Source: Gordonia zhenghanii
Lineage (GTDB): Bacteria; Actinomycetota; Actinomycetes; Mycobacteriales; Mycobacteriaceae
NCBI RefSeq assembly: GCF_021738965.1
Contig: NZ_JAKKOQ010000008.1
Coordinates: 248,001-312,000 of the forward strand
Direction: 5' to 3'
DNA length: 64,000 nucleotides
The translations under genes were made by a program, and so were the position numbers. Shown piece by piece: positions 52,893 through 61,719 of the stretch (its first letter is position 1; every line of letters starts with the position of its first letter). Below the pieces are notes generated by a model, which saw only the letters and a program-made list of their open reading frames with translations, was not told the DNA's origin and ran no database searches.

Positions 52893-53660
52893 CTAACTGC
52901 GATGTACCCGTACCCACACGCCGTCGTCGTCGACGATTCGGGCCTGTACTCCGAAGACTTCGTCCAAGATCTTCTCGGTGATCGTGTCGGCGGGTGCGCC
53001 CTCCCCGACGACGCGGCCACCCGCAAGCACCACGATGCGGTCACAGAACATCGTCGCGAGGTTCAGATCATGCAGGGCGATCACCGCCGATGCGTCGGTG
53101 TCCCGCACATGGGCGGCCACCAGTTCCAGCAGACTCAGCTGGTACTTGATGTCGAGATGGTTGGTCGGCTCGTCGAGGATCATCACCTCCGGCTCCTGCA
53201 CGAAGGCACGCGCGATCTGCACGCGTTGTCGTTCGCCGCCCGACAGCGCGCCGTACCGTTCGCCGAGCATCTCGTCGACCTCGGTCTCCTGTGCCACCGT
53301 CTCGATGATCTTCCGGTCGCGAGCCGACCCGAAGGCCCACGTCCGGCGATGCGGTGTCCGTCCCAACTCCAGGACATCGGCCACCGTCGGATTCTGGTCG
53401 GTCACCGCGGCCTGCTCCACGAACGCGACCCGTTGCGCGATGGTGCGTCGCGGCAGATCGTCCAGCCTCGACCCGGCCAACGACACGGTGCCGCGACTCG
53501 GTCGTCGCAACCCCGCCAGCAGCCGCAGCAGCGAGGTCTTGCCCGAGCCGTTCGGTCCGATCAGCCCGACAACCTCGCCAGCACTGACGGCCAGGTCGAT
53601 GTCGTGGAGAATCGCCTTGCTGCCGACCGCCCAGCCGATCCCCTCGGCTTGCAGGATCAT
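52893..53660 (-). CDS. btuD: Cobalamin-type ABC importer ATPase (BtuD-like)
   Basis: A 255-residue FecE/BtuD-type ATPase. Walker A is GPNGSGKTSLLRLLAGL, the signature LSGGERQRVQIARAF and Walker B VMILDEPTNHLDIKYQ. It is the last gene of the riboswitch-controlled operon, overlapping the permease by 4 bp. By sequence alone it could serve siderophores or other corrinoids; the riboswitch upstream decides for cobalamin. Confidence 0.87.
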   Translation of the reverse strand: MILQAEGIGWAVGSKAILHDIDLAVSAGEVVGLIGPNGSGKTSLLRLLAGLRRPSRGTVSLAGSRLDDLPRRTIAQRVAFVEQAAVTDQNPTVADVLELGRTPHRRTWAFGSARDRKIIETVAQETEVDEMLGERYGALSGGERQRVQIARAFVQEPEVMILDEPTNHLDIKYQLSLLELVAAHVRDTDASAVIALHDLNLATMFCDRIVVLAGGRVVGEGAPADTITEKILDEVFGVQARIVDDDGVWVRVHRS

Positions 53661-54685
53661 CGACGCCCCTGACGGATCAGGACCAGCACGAACATCGGGA
53701 CGCCGACGATCGCGGTGATGACGCCAATCGGCAGTTCGCGCGGGGCGATCAGAACGCGGCCTACGACGTCGGCCCACACGAGGAACAGTGCACCGATGAT
53801 CGCCAACGTCGGCATCATGACGCGGTGGCGGACTCCGACGATCGCCCGAGCCGCGTGCGGCAGCACCAAGCCGACGAAGCCGATCGCCCCGGACACGCTC
53901 ACCACCACGGCCGTGATCAGCGCGGTGACGCACAGCAATGCGAGCCGAATGCGGGTCACGTTCACACCGAGGGAAGCCGCCGCGTCGTTCCCGAACGCGA
54001 ATGCATCCAATACGCCCGACGACAGCAGACATACGACGAGGCCTGCGACGGTCGCGACTCCGCACACGGTGACCTCCGTCCACGACGGCGACGACAACGA
54101 TCCGAGCAGCCAGAACAGCACGCCGCGCGTCTGCTCGGCGTCAGCCGACGTGTACACGATGAACGAGGTCAACGCCGAGAAGAGTTGGGTCGCAGCGATT
54201 CCGGCAAGGACCACCCGATCGGTCGTGCCGCCGGCGAGACGGGCGAGCAACAAGACCAGAGCGAATGCCGCGAGCGCGCCCAGGAACGCTCCGCCCGCCA
54301 TGCCGATGACCCCGGCGCCGACGCCGAGGAGGATCACCGACACCGCTCCCACCGACGCACCCGACGAGACGCCGAGGACGAAAGGGTCGGCCAGCGGGTT
54401 TCGCAGGAGAGCTTGCAACACACCGCCGCAGACTGCCAGGCCTGCGCCGCACGCCGCCGCGAGTACCGACTGCGGCAGCCGCAGCTTCCAGACGATCGAC
54501 TCCTGAAGTCGCGACAGACCCGAATCGCCGCCGAACAGCTCCGCGCGGACCGACGACCACACGTCAGACAGTCCGAGGCCCGACGGGCCGATGGTGATCG
54601 CGAACCCGATCGACACGAGCAGCAGTATCAGTCCGCCGAGCCACAGTGCGGCGACGGCCGGCAGCCGGGTCTGCAGCACGCTCAC
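53657..54685 (-). CDS. btuC: Cobalamin-type ABC importer permease (BtuC-like)
   Basis: A 342-residue FecCD-family permease with about ten helices. The family block RNPLADPFVLGVSSGASVGA is near residue 95 and GFVGLVLPHAARAIVGVRHR near 265, the coupling region that contacts the ATPase. A GTG start overlaps the binding-protein stop. It forms the membrane channel of a BtuCDF-type importer. Confidence 0.87.
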   Translation of the reverse strand: MSVLQTRLPAVAALWLGGLILLLVSIGFAITIGPSGLGLSDVWSSVRAELFGGDSGLSRLQESIVWKLRLPQSVLAAACGAGLAVCGGVLQALLRNPLADPFVLGVSSGASVGAVSVILLGVGAGVIGMAGGAFLGALAAFALVLLLARLAGGTTDRVVLAGIAATQLFSALTSFIVYTSADAEQTRGVLFWLLGSLSSPSWTEVTVCGVATVAGLVVCLLSSGVLDAFAFGNDAAASLGVNVTRIRLALLCVTALITAVVVSVSGAIGFVGLVLPHAARAIVGVRHRVMMPTLAIIGALFLVWADVVGRVLIAPRELPIGVITAIVGVPMFVLVLIRQGRR

Positions 54686-55737
54686 GTGCCCAGACCGAGC
54701 TTCTTCAGCCCGTCGGCGACGTTCTGGATCCCGTAGACCGTGCGCAGCGAGGGATTCATCTCGGCCCCCGTCGCGACGATGTACCGCTTGTTCTTGACGG
54801 CGTCCATCTCACGCGTGACCGGGTTCGACTCCAGGAAGTCGATCTTCTTCTGTGCCGACTCGCCGGACTGGATGTCGCGGGTCAGGTTCCCGATCACCAA
54901 CACCTGCGGGTTCCGGCTGGCGACCTCCTCCCAACTGATCTGCGGCCATTCGTCGTGCGTGTCGTCGAAGACGTTCTTGAGGCCGAGCTCCTTCGAGACG
55001 ACGCCCGGCGCACCGCAACATCCTGCGATGTACGGCGACTCCGAATCGGAGAACCAGTACAGGACCGTCGTGCCCTGCGCGTGCACCGTGTCGGCTGCCG
55101 CCTTCACCCGGTTCTTCAGATCGGCGACGACGTCGGCGGCCTTCTGTGAGGTTCCGGTGAGCTCGCCGAGTTCGGTGATCTCCTTGTAGACGAGGTCGAG
55201 CGTGAAGTCGGTGCTGCGCGATCCGTCCCCGCCGGTGTCCTCTTTCCCTTCGCAGTCCGACGGCGCGAGGTAGGTGGGGACGCCGAACTCGGTGAACCGT
55301 GCGCGCGGCGCGGTGCCGCCCTTGTCGAAGGTCGAACCGAACGACGCCGTCACCAGATCCGGTTCTTCGGCGAGGACCGCCTCGAGCGACGGCCAGTTGT
55401 CATCGATACGCTTGACCTTCTCGTTGGCTGCGGCCAGCGACGGCAGGACCGGGTCGGTCCACGTGGCCGTGCCCGCCATCCGGTCGGCCAGCCCGAGCGA
55501 CAGCAGCGCCTCGGTGGTCCCCTGGTTCAGCGAGACGATGTTCTGCGGCGGCGCATCGACGGTCACCTGCTCACCGCAGTTCGTGAGCGTGACCGGGAAC
55601 CCTTCGACGGCCGGGGCGGACGACGAGGTGTCGTCCGACGCTCCGCATCCGGCGAGGAGCGCTATGGACGAGGCGAGAGCGGCGGCACTGATCAGGCAGT
55701 TGCGGCCGATCATCGGGTTGAGGGAGAGGCGAGACAT
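54682..55737 (-). CDS. btuF: Cobalamin-type substrate-binding lipoprotein (BtuF-like)
   Basis: A 351-residue lipoprotein with lipobox Cys (SIALLAGCGASDD) and the two-lobed periplasmic-binding fold of the BtuF/FecB class: IVSLNQGTTEALLSLGLADRMAG, EEPDLVTASFGST and WEEVASRNPQVLVIGN. The motif ESPYIAGCCGAPG is distinctive. By sequence, members are often labelled siderophore or F420-0 transporters, but the cobalamin riboswitch in the leader supports a corrinoid. ATG 55737 is chosen; GTG directly before it is possible. Confidence 0.85.
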   Translation of the reverse strand: MSRLSLNPMIGRNCLISAAALASSIALLAGCGASDDTSSSAPAVEGFPVTLTNCGEQVTVDAPPQNIVSLNQGTTEALLSLGLADRMAGTATWTDPVLPSLAAANEKVKRIDDNWPSLEAVLAEEPDLVTASFGSTFDKGGTAPRARFTEFGVPTYLAPSDCEGKEDTGGDGSRSTDFTLDLVYKEITELGELTGTSQKAADVVADLKNRVKAAADTVHAQGTTVLYWFSDSESPYIAGCCGAPGVVSKELGLKNVFDDTHDEWPQISWEEVASRNPQVLVIGNLTRDIQSGESAQKKIDFLESNPVTREMDAVKNKRYIVATGAEMNPSLRTVYGIQNVADGLKKLGLGT

Positions 55738-55794
55738 CACAATCTTTCGGGCCCGAGCTCAGAACGCGAAGCTCGCATGCGGATCCCGCGGGGT

Positions 55795-55972
55795 TGCTCC
55801 CGCGCGAGCCAGCAGGTCTTCGGACTCGAGGTCTGCCGCTGCCGGACGTCTTCCCAGGTGTGGCCCCAACAGGATTCCACCCAGTGACATGTGATCCGGT
55901 GCGTCGCTCTCACCGCTGCGCGTCAGTCCCGGATTCGCACCGGATTCCCTACCCGACGTATCGGGCGCGCTG
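55795..55972 (-). ncRNA. Cobalamin (AdoCbl) riboswitch
   Basis: On the minus strand the leader shows the B12-element blocks in order: GGGAATCCGGTGCGAATCCG then GGGACTG, GCCACACCTGGGAAG, and the B12 box GAGTCCGAAGACCTGC ending near 55806. A downstream GC-rich hairpin (CGCGGGAGCAACCCCGCG) could mask translation or terminate transcription. It controls the btuF-btuC-btuD operon, expected to be off when cobalamin is abundant. Boundaries are approximate. Confidence 0.92.
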
Positions 55973-55980
55973 GCACGCCG

Positions 55981-55986
55981 ATTATA
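55981..55986 (-). promoter_or_regulatory. -10 box of the btu operon
   Basis: On the minus strand TATAAT (55986 to 55981) lies just upstream of the riboswitch; no strong -35 is seen, and the -35 region overlaps the hairpin of the neighbouring terminator. Confidence 0.7.
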
Positions 55987-56004
55987 ACTTTCATCGTGGA
56001 ACGA

Positions 56005-56043
56005 CTGTGCCCGGGACCACCGGACAGGTGGCCCCGGGCACAG
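56005..56043 (-). terminator. Terminator hairpin after the secreted-protein gene
   Basis: CTGTGCCCGGG (56005-56015) pairs with CCCGGGCACAG (56033-56043), extended by ACCACC/GGTGG inside. It lies 32 bp past the stop of the secreted-protein gene on the minus strand and just ahead of the btu promoter, so it should insulate the two. Confidence 0.8.
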
Positions 56044-56074
56044 GATTGCTCAGTGCGCTGCGGTCAGTCAGCGA

Positions 56075-56782
56075 CTACTTCGCGGTCGCGATGCCCAGCG
56101 ACGGGAAGAAGAAGCACGTCGCGTCACCCTTCTTGACCGTGCCGTAGATCGCGGAGAGGACGGTGCCTGAGCCGGTGTCGACAAGGCCACCACGGACGCC
56201 GTTGGACGGGAGGACGTTGAGTGCGGCCTTGAGGGGTGCAACCGCGGGGCCCGTAATTATCTCGGGCAGGCCCGCTTCGCTGATTCGTTTCTCCACAGCG
56301 TCAACGATGACATCCGTGATTCCGCCCATTGGTGCGCCCAGTTCGCCCTTGAACGTGTTGACGTTGAACCATGCGACCCGCATGCCGGACTTGTCTCCGG
56401 AGTCGTTAATCACACCAACCGGCACGAAACCGTAGAGGATCTCGCCCTTCTTCACTGCATTTAGGTCGACGCCCAGAAGCTCGAAGTCACCCAAGAATGG
56501 CGTATTCGGTCCCGGCATCGCACCACCCAGTGCCAGCGGGAACGAGAAGTCGGTGCAAGCACCGATCGTCGGGGTGAACGGAGTGATCCCGAGTTGTTTG
56601 AGAACGGCATTCGCCGCCGCGATGCCGTCGATGACGCCTGCTGCGTCGTTCGGCTGCGGCTGAATCGAGTCCAGTGCCGCTTTAGCGGCGGCACCATTGT
56701 TGGCGGGCGCGGCCTGCGCGACGGGTGCGCCGAGGAGAGCCGCAGACGCTGCGGCGGCAGCTAGTGCGAGACGAATCTTCAT
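56075..56782 (-). CDS. Secreted protein of unknown function
   Basis: A 235-residue exported protein with a clean signal peptide (MKIRLALAAAAASAALLGAPVAQA) cleaved after about residue 24. The mature part is Gly/Ala-rich and beta-like, with ACTDFSFPLALGGAMPG, DKSGMRVAWFNVNTFKGEL and a C-terminal TCFFFPSLGIATAK; two cysteines may pair. I recognise the pattern of small secreted proteins common in mycolic-acid bacteria but no function. A strong ribosome site AGGAG precedes the ATG. The gene has its own terminator. Confidence 0.82.
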   Translation of the reverse strand: MKIRLALAAAAASAALLGAPVAQAAPANNGAAAKAALDSIQPQPNDAAGVIDGIAAANAVLKQLGITPFTPTIGACTDFSFPLALGGAMPGPNTPFLGDFELLGVDLNAVKKGEILYGFVPVGVINDSGDKSGMRVAWFNVNTFKGELGAPMGGITDVIVDAVEKRISEAGLPEIITGPAVAPLKAALNVLPSNGVRGGLVDTGSGTVLSAIYGTVKKGDATCFFFPSLGIATAK

Positions 56783-56929
56783 GGGAACTCCTGATCGAGA
56801 GATGGGCGGGACTAAAACGGCATCTCTCGCAACTTAAGCACCACTGGCTATCAGGATTCTCTTAAATACGACGATTAGTACGTTCAGAGGACGCAACACC
56901 CAGACTCTCTACCCGGACGGCCGACTATT

Positions 56930-56966
56930 TCTGTGACATAGTGACCACGAACTAGAACTGGTTTCA
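56930..56966 (+). promoter_or_regulatory. Promoter with KstR-type operator (hydrolase 1)
   Basis: TCTGTGACATAGTGAC (56930-56945) contains an extended -10, TG-A-CATAGT. TAGAACTGGTTTCA (56953-56966) fits the KstR consensus TnnAACnnGTTnnA at every fixed position, placed at the predicted transcription start, 20 bp before the ATG. Confidence 0.7.
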
Positions 56967-56986
56967 GTCCGTTGGTCGGGGGTCCG

Positions 56987-57886
56987 ATGAGCACGCAGCG
57001 CCGCGAGCTGGGCACACGCCTGCCCACTTCTGTACGCATTCAGCAGGTCGACGTACCCGACGGGCGGATGCTGCATCTGCCCGGCCGTGGCACGACGTTC
57101 ATCACCGACACCCCGGGCCCCACCGACGACGCACCAGCCATCCTGCTTCTGCACGCCGTGTCGACGACGGGACGCCTCACCTGGTTCCCCAGCATCGGTC
57201 CCCTCTCGAAGCGATTCCGGGTCGTCACCATGGACCAACGGCTGCACGGGCGCGGCATCCACACCGACTCGTTCACCCTGCACGACTGCGCGGACGACGC
57301 AGCAGCCGTCCTCGACGAACTCGGTATCGACTCCGCGATGATCGCGGGATTCTCGATGGGATCGTTGGTGGCACAGCGAGTGTGGCGGCAGCACCCGGAC
57401 CGCGTCGGCGGTCTCGTCTTGTGCGCGAGCTCCGACCGCATGCAGTCGCGGGTCACCGAACGCCTCTTCCACCAGAGCGTCGGCGCATCGGTGCGCGCCG
57501 CCCGGCGGCCCCGGCGTCAGGATTTCGACGACGATCTGCGCGGAGTCGATCCGCGCGAGGACATCAACCGCTGGGCGCTGGCCGAGTTCCGCTCCACCCG
57601 GCCACTCGCGGCAGTGAACGCACTCGCCGCCATCGGCCGCCACCACAGCAGGCCGTGGATCCGGGAGGTCGACGTCCCGACCGCTATCGTCGTCCCGTTG
57701 CGCGACAAGGCGATTCCGCCGCAACGTCAGCGCGAGTTGGCCGCCCGCATCCCCGGGGCGACGCTGCACGAGGTCGACGCAGGCCACTCGTGCTGCGTCA
57801 TGAACGCCGACGCCTTCGTCCCCGTCCTGATCGAAGCAACCACCACAGTCCTGGCACGGTGGACCGAGAACCGGTCGATCGGATAG
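56987..57886 (+). CDS. Alpha/beta hydrolase, paralogue 1
   Basis: A 299-residue alpha/beta hydrolase. The oxyanion region is LLHAVSTTGRLTWFPSI, the nucleophile is Ser123 in AGFSMGSLVAQ, and the C-terminal His is in HEVDAGHSCCVM. It is collinear with the second hydrolase 1.5 kb downstream, with the nucleophile at the same residue number. The substrate is unknown; the KstR-type box points to sterol or lipid catabolism. ATG 56987 follows GGGGG closely. Confidence 0.87.
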   Translation: MSTQRRELGTRLPTSVRIQQVDVPDGRMLHLPGRGTTFITDTPGPTDDAPAILLLHAVSTTGRLTWFPSIGPLSKRFRVVTMDQRLHGRGIHTDSFTLHDCADDAAAVLDELGIDSAMIAGFSMGSLVAQRVWRQHPDRVGGLVLCASSDRMQSRVTERLFHQSVGASVRAARRPRRQDFDDDLRGVDPREDINRWALAEFRSTRPLAAVNALAAIGRHHSRPWIREVDVPTAIVVPLRDKAIPPQRQRELAARIPGATLHEVDAGHSCCVMNADAFVPVLIEATTTVLARWTENRSIG

Positions 57887-57925
57887 ACCGAGCGAACCAA
57901 GCCTCGGCACCTAGACTGTGGCCGT

Positions 57926-58321
57926 ATGAAGGCACGCATCGAGCTGACAAGCATCTTCGTCGACGACCAGGCGAAAGCCCTCGACTTCTATACGAACCGA
58001 CTCGGCTTCGTCGTCAAAGACGATGTGCCGACCGGCGAGTACCGGTGGCTCACCGTCGTCAGCGGCGACTCCCACGGCGGCCCTGAACTCCTCCTCGAAC
58101 CGAATGCGCACCCGGCCGCGCAGGCTTACCAGGAGGCGTTGGTCGCCGACGGCATACCGTGCGCCTCGTTCGCCGTCGACGACGTCCACGCAGCCTGCAC
58201 CGAACTGGCGGCCGACAGTGTCCGCATCGCCACGCAGCCGATGGAGGCGGGCCCGGTGGTCGTCGCCGTCGTCGACGACACCTGCGGCAACCTCATCCAG
58301 TTGATGAGCCGCCAGCCCTAG
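57926..58321 (+). CDS. VOC-family protein
   Basis: A 131-residue VOC-fold protein: ELTSIFVDDQAKALDFYTNRLGFVVKDD, a middle VVSGDSHGGPELLLEPN and a C-terminal VVDDTCGNLIQL. Possible roles are glyoxalase-like detoxification or epimerase activity; not resolvable by eye. It starts 39 bp after hydrolase 1 and may be co-transcribed with it. Confidence 0.85.
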   Translation: MKARIELTSIFVDDQAKALDFYTNRLGFVVKDDVPTGEYRWLTVVSGDSHGGPELLLEPNAHPAAQAYQEALVADGIPCASFAVDDVHAACTELAADSVRIATQPMEAGPVVVAVVDDTCGNLIQLMSRQP

Positions 58322-58415
58322 ACCACTGTTCTTCGAGCGAACCGCGTACGACGTAGGCAGTTCAACGTCGCGCCGGTCTCCCGCTGGGTGGGGACACGAC
58401 TGGCCCGATCGACCA

Positions 58416-58454
58416 TCTGTGGCATAGTGACACGCGACACTGAAACACGTTCTA
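58416..58454 (+). promoter_or_regulatory. Promoter with KstR-type operator (hydrolase 2)
   Basis: TCTGTGGCATAGTGAC (58416-58431) differs from the hydrolase 1 promoter at one base. TGAAACACGTTCTA (58441-58454) fits TnnAACnnGTTnnA exactly, 38 bp before the ATG. Both promoter and operator were apparently duplicated with the gene. Confidence 0.7.
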
Positions 58455-58492
58455 GTTCCGTTGCTCGGCTTCGGAACGAAGGGTTGTACTCG

Positions 58493-59389
58493 ATGAAATC
58501 GTCACGCCGCGACCTCAGCTCGCTGCTGCCGTCCTCCGGACGCCTCCCCGACGTGGAGGTGCCCGCAGGTCGCATCGTCGACCTCCCCGGACGGGGCACC
58601 ACCTTCATCACCGACAGTCCCGGTCCCACTCCGGATGCGCCTGCGATCCTGTTGCTGCACGCCCTGTCGACCACCGGCCTGCTCACCTGGTTCCCGAGCA
58701 TCCCCGCGCTCACCGAACGCTTCCGGGTCATCACCATGGATCAGCGGCTGCACGGACGCGGCATCCAGTCACCGGAGTTCTCCCTCCGCGACTGCGCGGA
58801 CGACGCCGCGGCCGTGCTCGACGCCCTCGACATCGACCAGGCCGTCATCGCGGGCTACTCGATGGGATCACTTGTCACACAGCGCGTCTGGCGTCAGCAT
58901 CCGGACCGTGTGGGCGGCCTCGTCCTGTGCGCAGGCACGGACCAGTTCCAGACCAACGCGACCGAGCGACTCTTCCACCGAGGCATGGGCGTCTCGTTCG
59001 GTCGTCGGCGTCGCGTCGCACCCACCGTCACCGAACGCACGCGCGCACCACTCGACCCCGAGGACGACCTTCGCCGGTGGGCCATCGCCGAACTCCGGTC
59101 CACCCGGCCGTTGGCCATGAGCCGCGCGGTCGCCGCGATCGGTCAGCATCACACGAAGCCGTGGGTGCATGAGATCAATGTCCCGACTGCCGTCGTCATC
59201 CCGCTGCGCGACAAGGCGATCCCGCCGGAACGTCAGCGCGCGATGGCGCAGCGCATCCCCGGCGCCACCGTCCACGAGGTGGACGCCGGACACTCCTGCT
59301 GCGTGATGCGGGCCGACCTCTTCGTTCCGAAGCTCATCGAAGCGACGAACACCGTCCTCGCACGATGGACAGAGAAGGAGCAGGCATGA
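58493..59389 (+). CDS. Alpha/beta hydrolase, paralogue 2
   Basis: A 298-residue paralogue of the hydrolase at 56987. Blocks such as LPGRGTTFITD, RLHGRGI, DCADDAAAVLD and HEVDAGHSCCVM are identical, and Ser123 (AGYSMGSLVTQ) is at the same position. ATG 58493; its stop overlaps the SDR start in ATGA, so hydrolase 2 and the SDR are coupled, a plausible ester-hydrolysis then alcohol-oxidation step. Confidence 0.88.
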   Translation: MKSSRRDLSSLLPSSGRLPDVEVPAGRIVDLPGRGTTFITDSPGPTPDAPAILLLHALSTTGLLTWFPSIPALTERFRVITMDQRLHGRGIQSPEFSLRDCADDAAAVLDALDIDQAVIAGYSMGSLVTQRVWRQHPDRVGGLVLCAGTDQFQTNATERLFHRGMGVSFGRRRRVAPTVTERTRAPLDPEDDLRRWAIAELRSTRPLAMSRAVAAIGQHHTKPWVHEINVPTAVVIPLRDKAIPPERQRAMAQRIPGATVHEVDAGHSCCVMRADLFVPKLIEATNTVLARWTEKEQA

Positions 59390-60243
59390 GCACACCGAAG
59401 ATCGCCGTCGTCACCGGAGCGTCGCGAGGTGCAGGCAAGGGGATCGCACTCGCGCTCGGCGCGGCAGGCGCCACCGTGTACGTCACCGGCCGGACCACCG
59501 CGGCAAGCGCCGCCGACCTGCCGGGAACCGTCGCCCAGACCGCCGACGAGGTCACCAGACGCGGCGGCACCGGCATCCCGGTGATCGTCGACCACTCCGA
59601 CGACGACCAGGTCGCTGCGCTCTTCGACCAAGTCCGGACCGACCACGGGCGGCTGGACATCCTCGTCAATAACGCGATCACCCTGCCACACGCCCTGACT
59701 AAAAAGGGTCCGTTCTGGGACAAGCCGCTCGACCTCACGGACCTGTTCGACGTCGGGATGCGCTCGGCATACGTCGCCACGTACTACGCGGCGCCTCTAC
59801 TGGTCGCGAACGGCACCGGGCTGGTGGTGAACACCTCGTCGTTCGGCGGCAGTTGCTACATGCACGGCCCCGCGTACGGTGCCGGGAAGGCTGCGGTCGA
59901 CAAGATGGCACACGACATGGCCGTCGACTTCAAACCGTTCGACGTCGCCGTGATCTCGTTGTGGATGGGACTCCTCAAGACCGAACGGAACGTCGCCGCG
60001 TTCGAAGCCGACCCCGCGATGTACGAGGGGCTCGCCGCATCAGCCGAATCCGTCGAGTTCCCCGGCCGCATCATCGCGGCCCTGTCGAGTCACGAGTCTC
60101 GGATGGAGCGCACTGGACAGGTCCTGATCGGCGCCGAGGTGGCCGAGGAACTCGGAGTGAGCGACGTCGACGGCAACCAGCCGCCGTCTCACCGTCCGTT
60201 CCTCGGCGATCCGCCGACGTTCAGCTCCTCCGTCATCGAATAG
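59386..60243 (+). CDS. Short-chain dehydrogenase/reductase
   Basis: A 285-residue SDR with the nucleotide-binding TGASRGAGKGIALAL, NNA motif in LDILVNNAITL, and the active-site Ser/Tyr/Lys in NTSSFGGSCYMHGPAYGAGK. The residues after the GxxxGxG suggest NADP preference only weakly. It is translationally coupled to hydrolase 2 and faces the WS/DGAT gene, 31 bp apart. Confidence 0.9.
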   Translation: MSTPKIAVVTGASRGAGKGIALALGAAGATVYVTGRTTAASAADLPGTVAQTADEVTRRGGTGIPVIVDHSDDDQVAALFDQVRTDHGRLDILVNNAITLPHALTKKGPFWDKPLDLTDLFDVGMRSAYVATYYAAPLLVANGTGLVVNTSSFGGSCYMHGPAYGAGKAAVDKMAHDMAVDFKPFDVAVISLWMGLLKTERNVAAFEADPAMYEGLAASAESVEFPGRIIAALSSHESRMERTGQVLIGAEVAEELGVSDVDGNQPPSHRPFLGDPPTFSSSVIE

Positions 60244-60274
60244 CCCGTACGAGCAGTCGGACCGCCGCGGTCGA

Positions 60275-61696
60275 CTAGGGCTGTTCAGCTCCGCTCACGG
60301 CGACCTCGGCCTTGAGCCGCTCCAGCTCCCGCGGAAAGTGCTCCACCATGGTCTGCGGAGTGCGCACGCTCTCCTCGCAGGCGATGATCCCGACGTGCAC
60401 GACACCGTTGTTCGACAACACGGTGATGTTGAGCCCGGCGCCATGGAACACCGGTCCCAACGGGTACATGCCCAACACCTGCGCACCCAGGAAGTACAGC
60501 GGCACCGGTGGTCCCGGAACGTTCGAGATGACGAGGTTGTGCACGACGGGGTGCTTCTCCGCGAGACGCAGACCCGCGTATGCCCGGACCGCCAGACCGA
60601 AGACTCGAGGCGCGGCGAATTCGGCCCAGTCCTGCAGCATGTCGGCCGAGATCGCCTTGTTGTGCTCCTTGGCGTTCCGATTGTCCTCGGTCATCTGGCG
60701 GAGCCGCTCGAGCGGATCGTCGATGTCGGTGCCCAGACGCGCGAACAGCGACGACACCTTGTTGGCTCCGACGTCACGCGACGAATCCTCGCGCACCGAG
60801 ACCGGCACCGATGCAAGAAGCGGCTCGTTCGGCAGTTCCCCGCGCTCCTCCAGATAGCTGCGGAGCGCGCCGCCCGCGATGCTCAGCACGATGTCGTTGA
60901 CCGTCGCACCGGTCGCGCGCCGCACCTCCTTGATGTCCTCGAGTTTCATATCGGCGATCGCGATGGTGCGATGCCCGTTGATGGTCCCGTTGAAGGAGGT
61001 TCGAGGAGCCGTCAGCGGAGCCGCCATCGCTGTCCCCTGCCGGGCGCGGTCGATCGACTGGGCGATCATGCCGATTGACGCCGGAACGAGCTTCGGAATC
61101 CCGAGCGGCCGCATCAGCGTCTCGACGACACCGCGACCGAGCAGTTCCAGACCGCCCGGCGCGCGCGAAGCCTTCGGCGGATCATCCGGAGCCAACGGCG
61201 GGGCGTCCGGCTCGAGGCTGCACAAGTACGAGATCAGGTTCGAGCCCGACGCACCGTCGACCGTCGCGTGATGCATCTTGGAGAACACCACGAGCTTCTC
61301 GACGCCGTCGGCGTCGTGATAGCCCTCGATCAGGACCATCTCCCAGAGCGGACGGCTGCGGTTCATCGGCTGACCGGCGAGATGACCGCAGATCTCCATC
61401 AGCTCGGCGTACCCCGCAGGCTGAGGCAACGCCATCCGGTGGAAATGGTGGTTGATGTCGAAGTGGTCGTCACGTACCCACACCGGATGCCCGACGTCGA
61501 GCGGCACGCGTCGCACCTTGCGCGTGAACTGGTCGACCTTCTTCACCCGTGAGTCGAGAAGATCCCGCATCGCCGAGAACGTGTAGCCGCCGGGCACCGT
61601 CTCTGGGTCGAGCACGATCAGCCCGCACACGTGCATCAGTTGCTCTGGGGTCTCCAGGTACAGGAAGCTGGCATCGAGGCCACTCAGACGATCCAT
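60275..61696 (-). CDS. Wax ester synthase/diacylglycerol acyltransferase
   Basis: A 473-residue WS/DGAT that esterifies diacylglycerol or fatty alcohols with acyl-CoA to store lipid. The catalytic HHxxxDG is present as MHHATVDGASG (His142, His143, Asp147). Other family blocks are LDASFLYLETP at the N-terminus, NKVSSLFARLGTDIDDP, and NVPGPPVPLYFLGAQVLGMYPLGP-like segments near residue 400. ATG 61696. A perfect KstR-type palindrome overlaps its predicted -10. Confidence 0.93.
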   Translation of the reverse strand: MDRLSGLDASFLYLETPEQLMHVCGLIVLDPETVPGGYTFSAMRDLLDSRVKKVDQFTRKVRRVPLDVGHPVWVRDDHFDINHHFHRMALPQPAGYAELMEICGHLAGQPMNRSRPLWEMVLIEGYHDADGVEKLVVFSKMHHATVDGASGSNLISYLCSLEPDAPPLAPDDPPKASRAPGGLELLGRGVVETLMRPLGIPKLVPASIGMIAQSIDRARQGTAMAAPLTAPRTSFNGTINGHRTIAIADMKLEDIKEVRRATGATVNDIVLSIAGGALRSYLEERGELPNEPLLASVPVSVREDSSRDVGANKVSSLFARLGTDIDDPLERLRQMTEDNRNAKEHNKAISADMLQDWAEFAAPRVFGLAVRAYAGLRLAEKHPVVHNLVISNVPGPPVPLYFLGAQVLGMYPLGPVFHGAGLNITVLSNNGVVHVGIIACEESVRTPQTMVEHFPRELERLKAEVAVSGAEQP

Positions 61697-61719
61697 GCGG
61701 AACAGAGTACAACACGAAT

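Noticed and set aside
53657..54083. Longer start for the btuD-like ATPase at 54083
   Set aside because: The extension overlaps the permease in another frame and has shadow-like Arg-rich composition; ATG 53660 with the 4-bp overlap fits the operon.
52893..55737. Transporter called as siderophore uptake
   Set aside because: The B12-element blocks in the leader favour cobalamin; no iron-box palindrome was noticed at the promoter.
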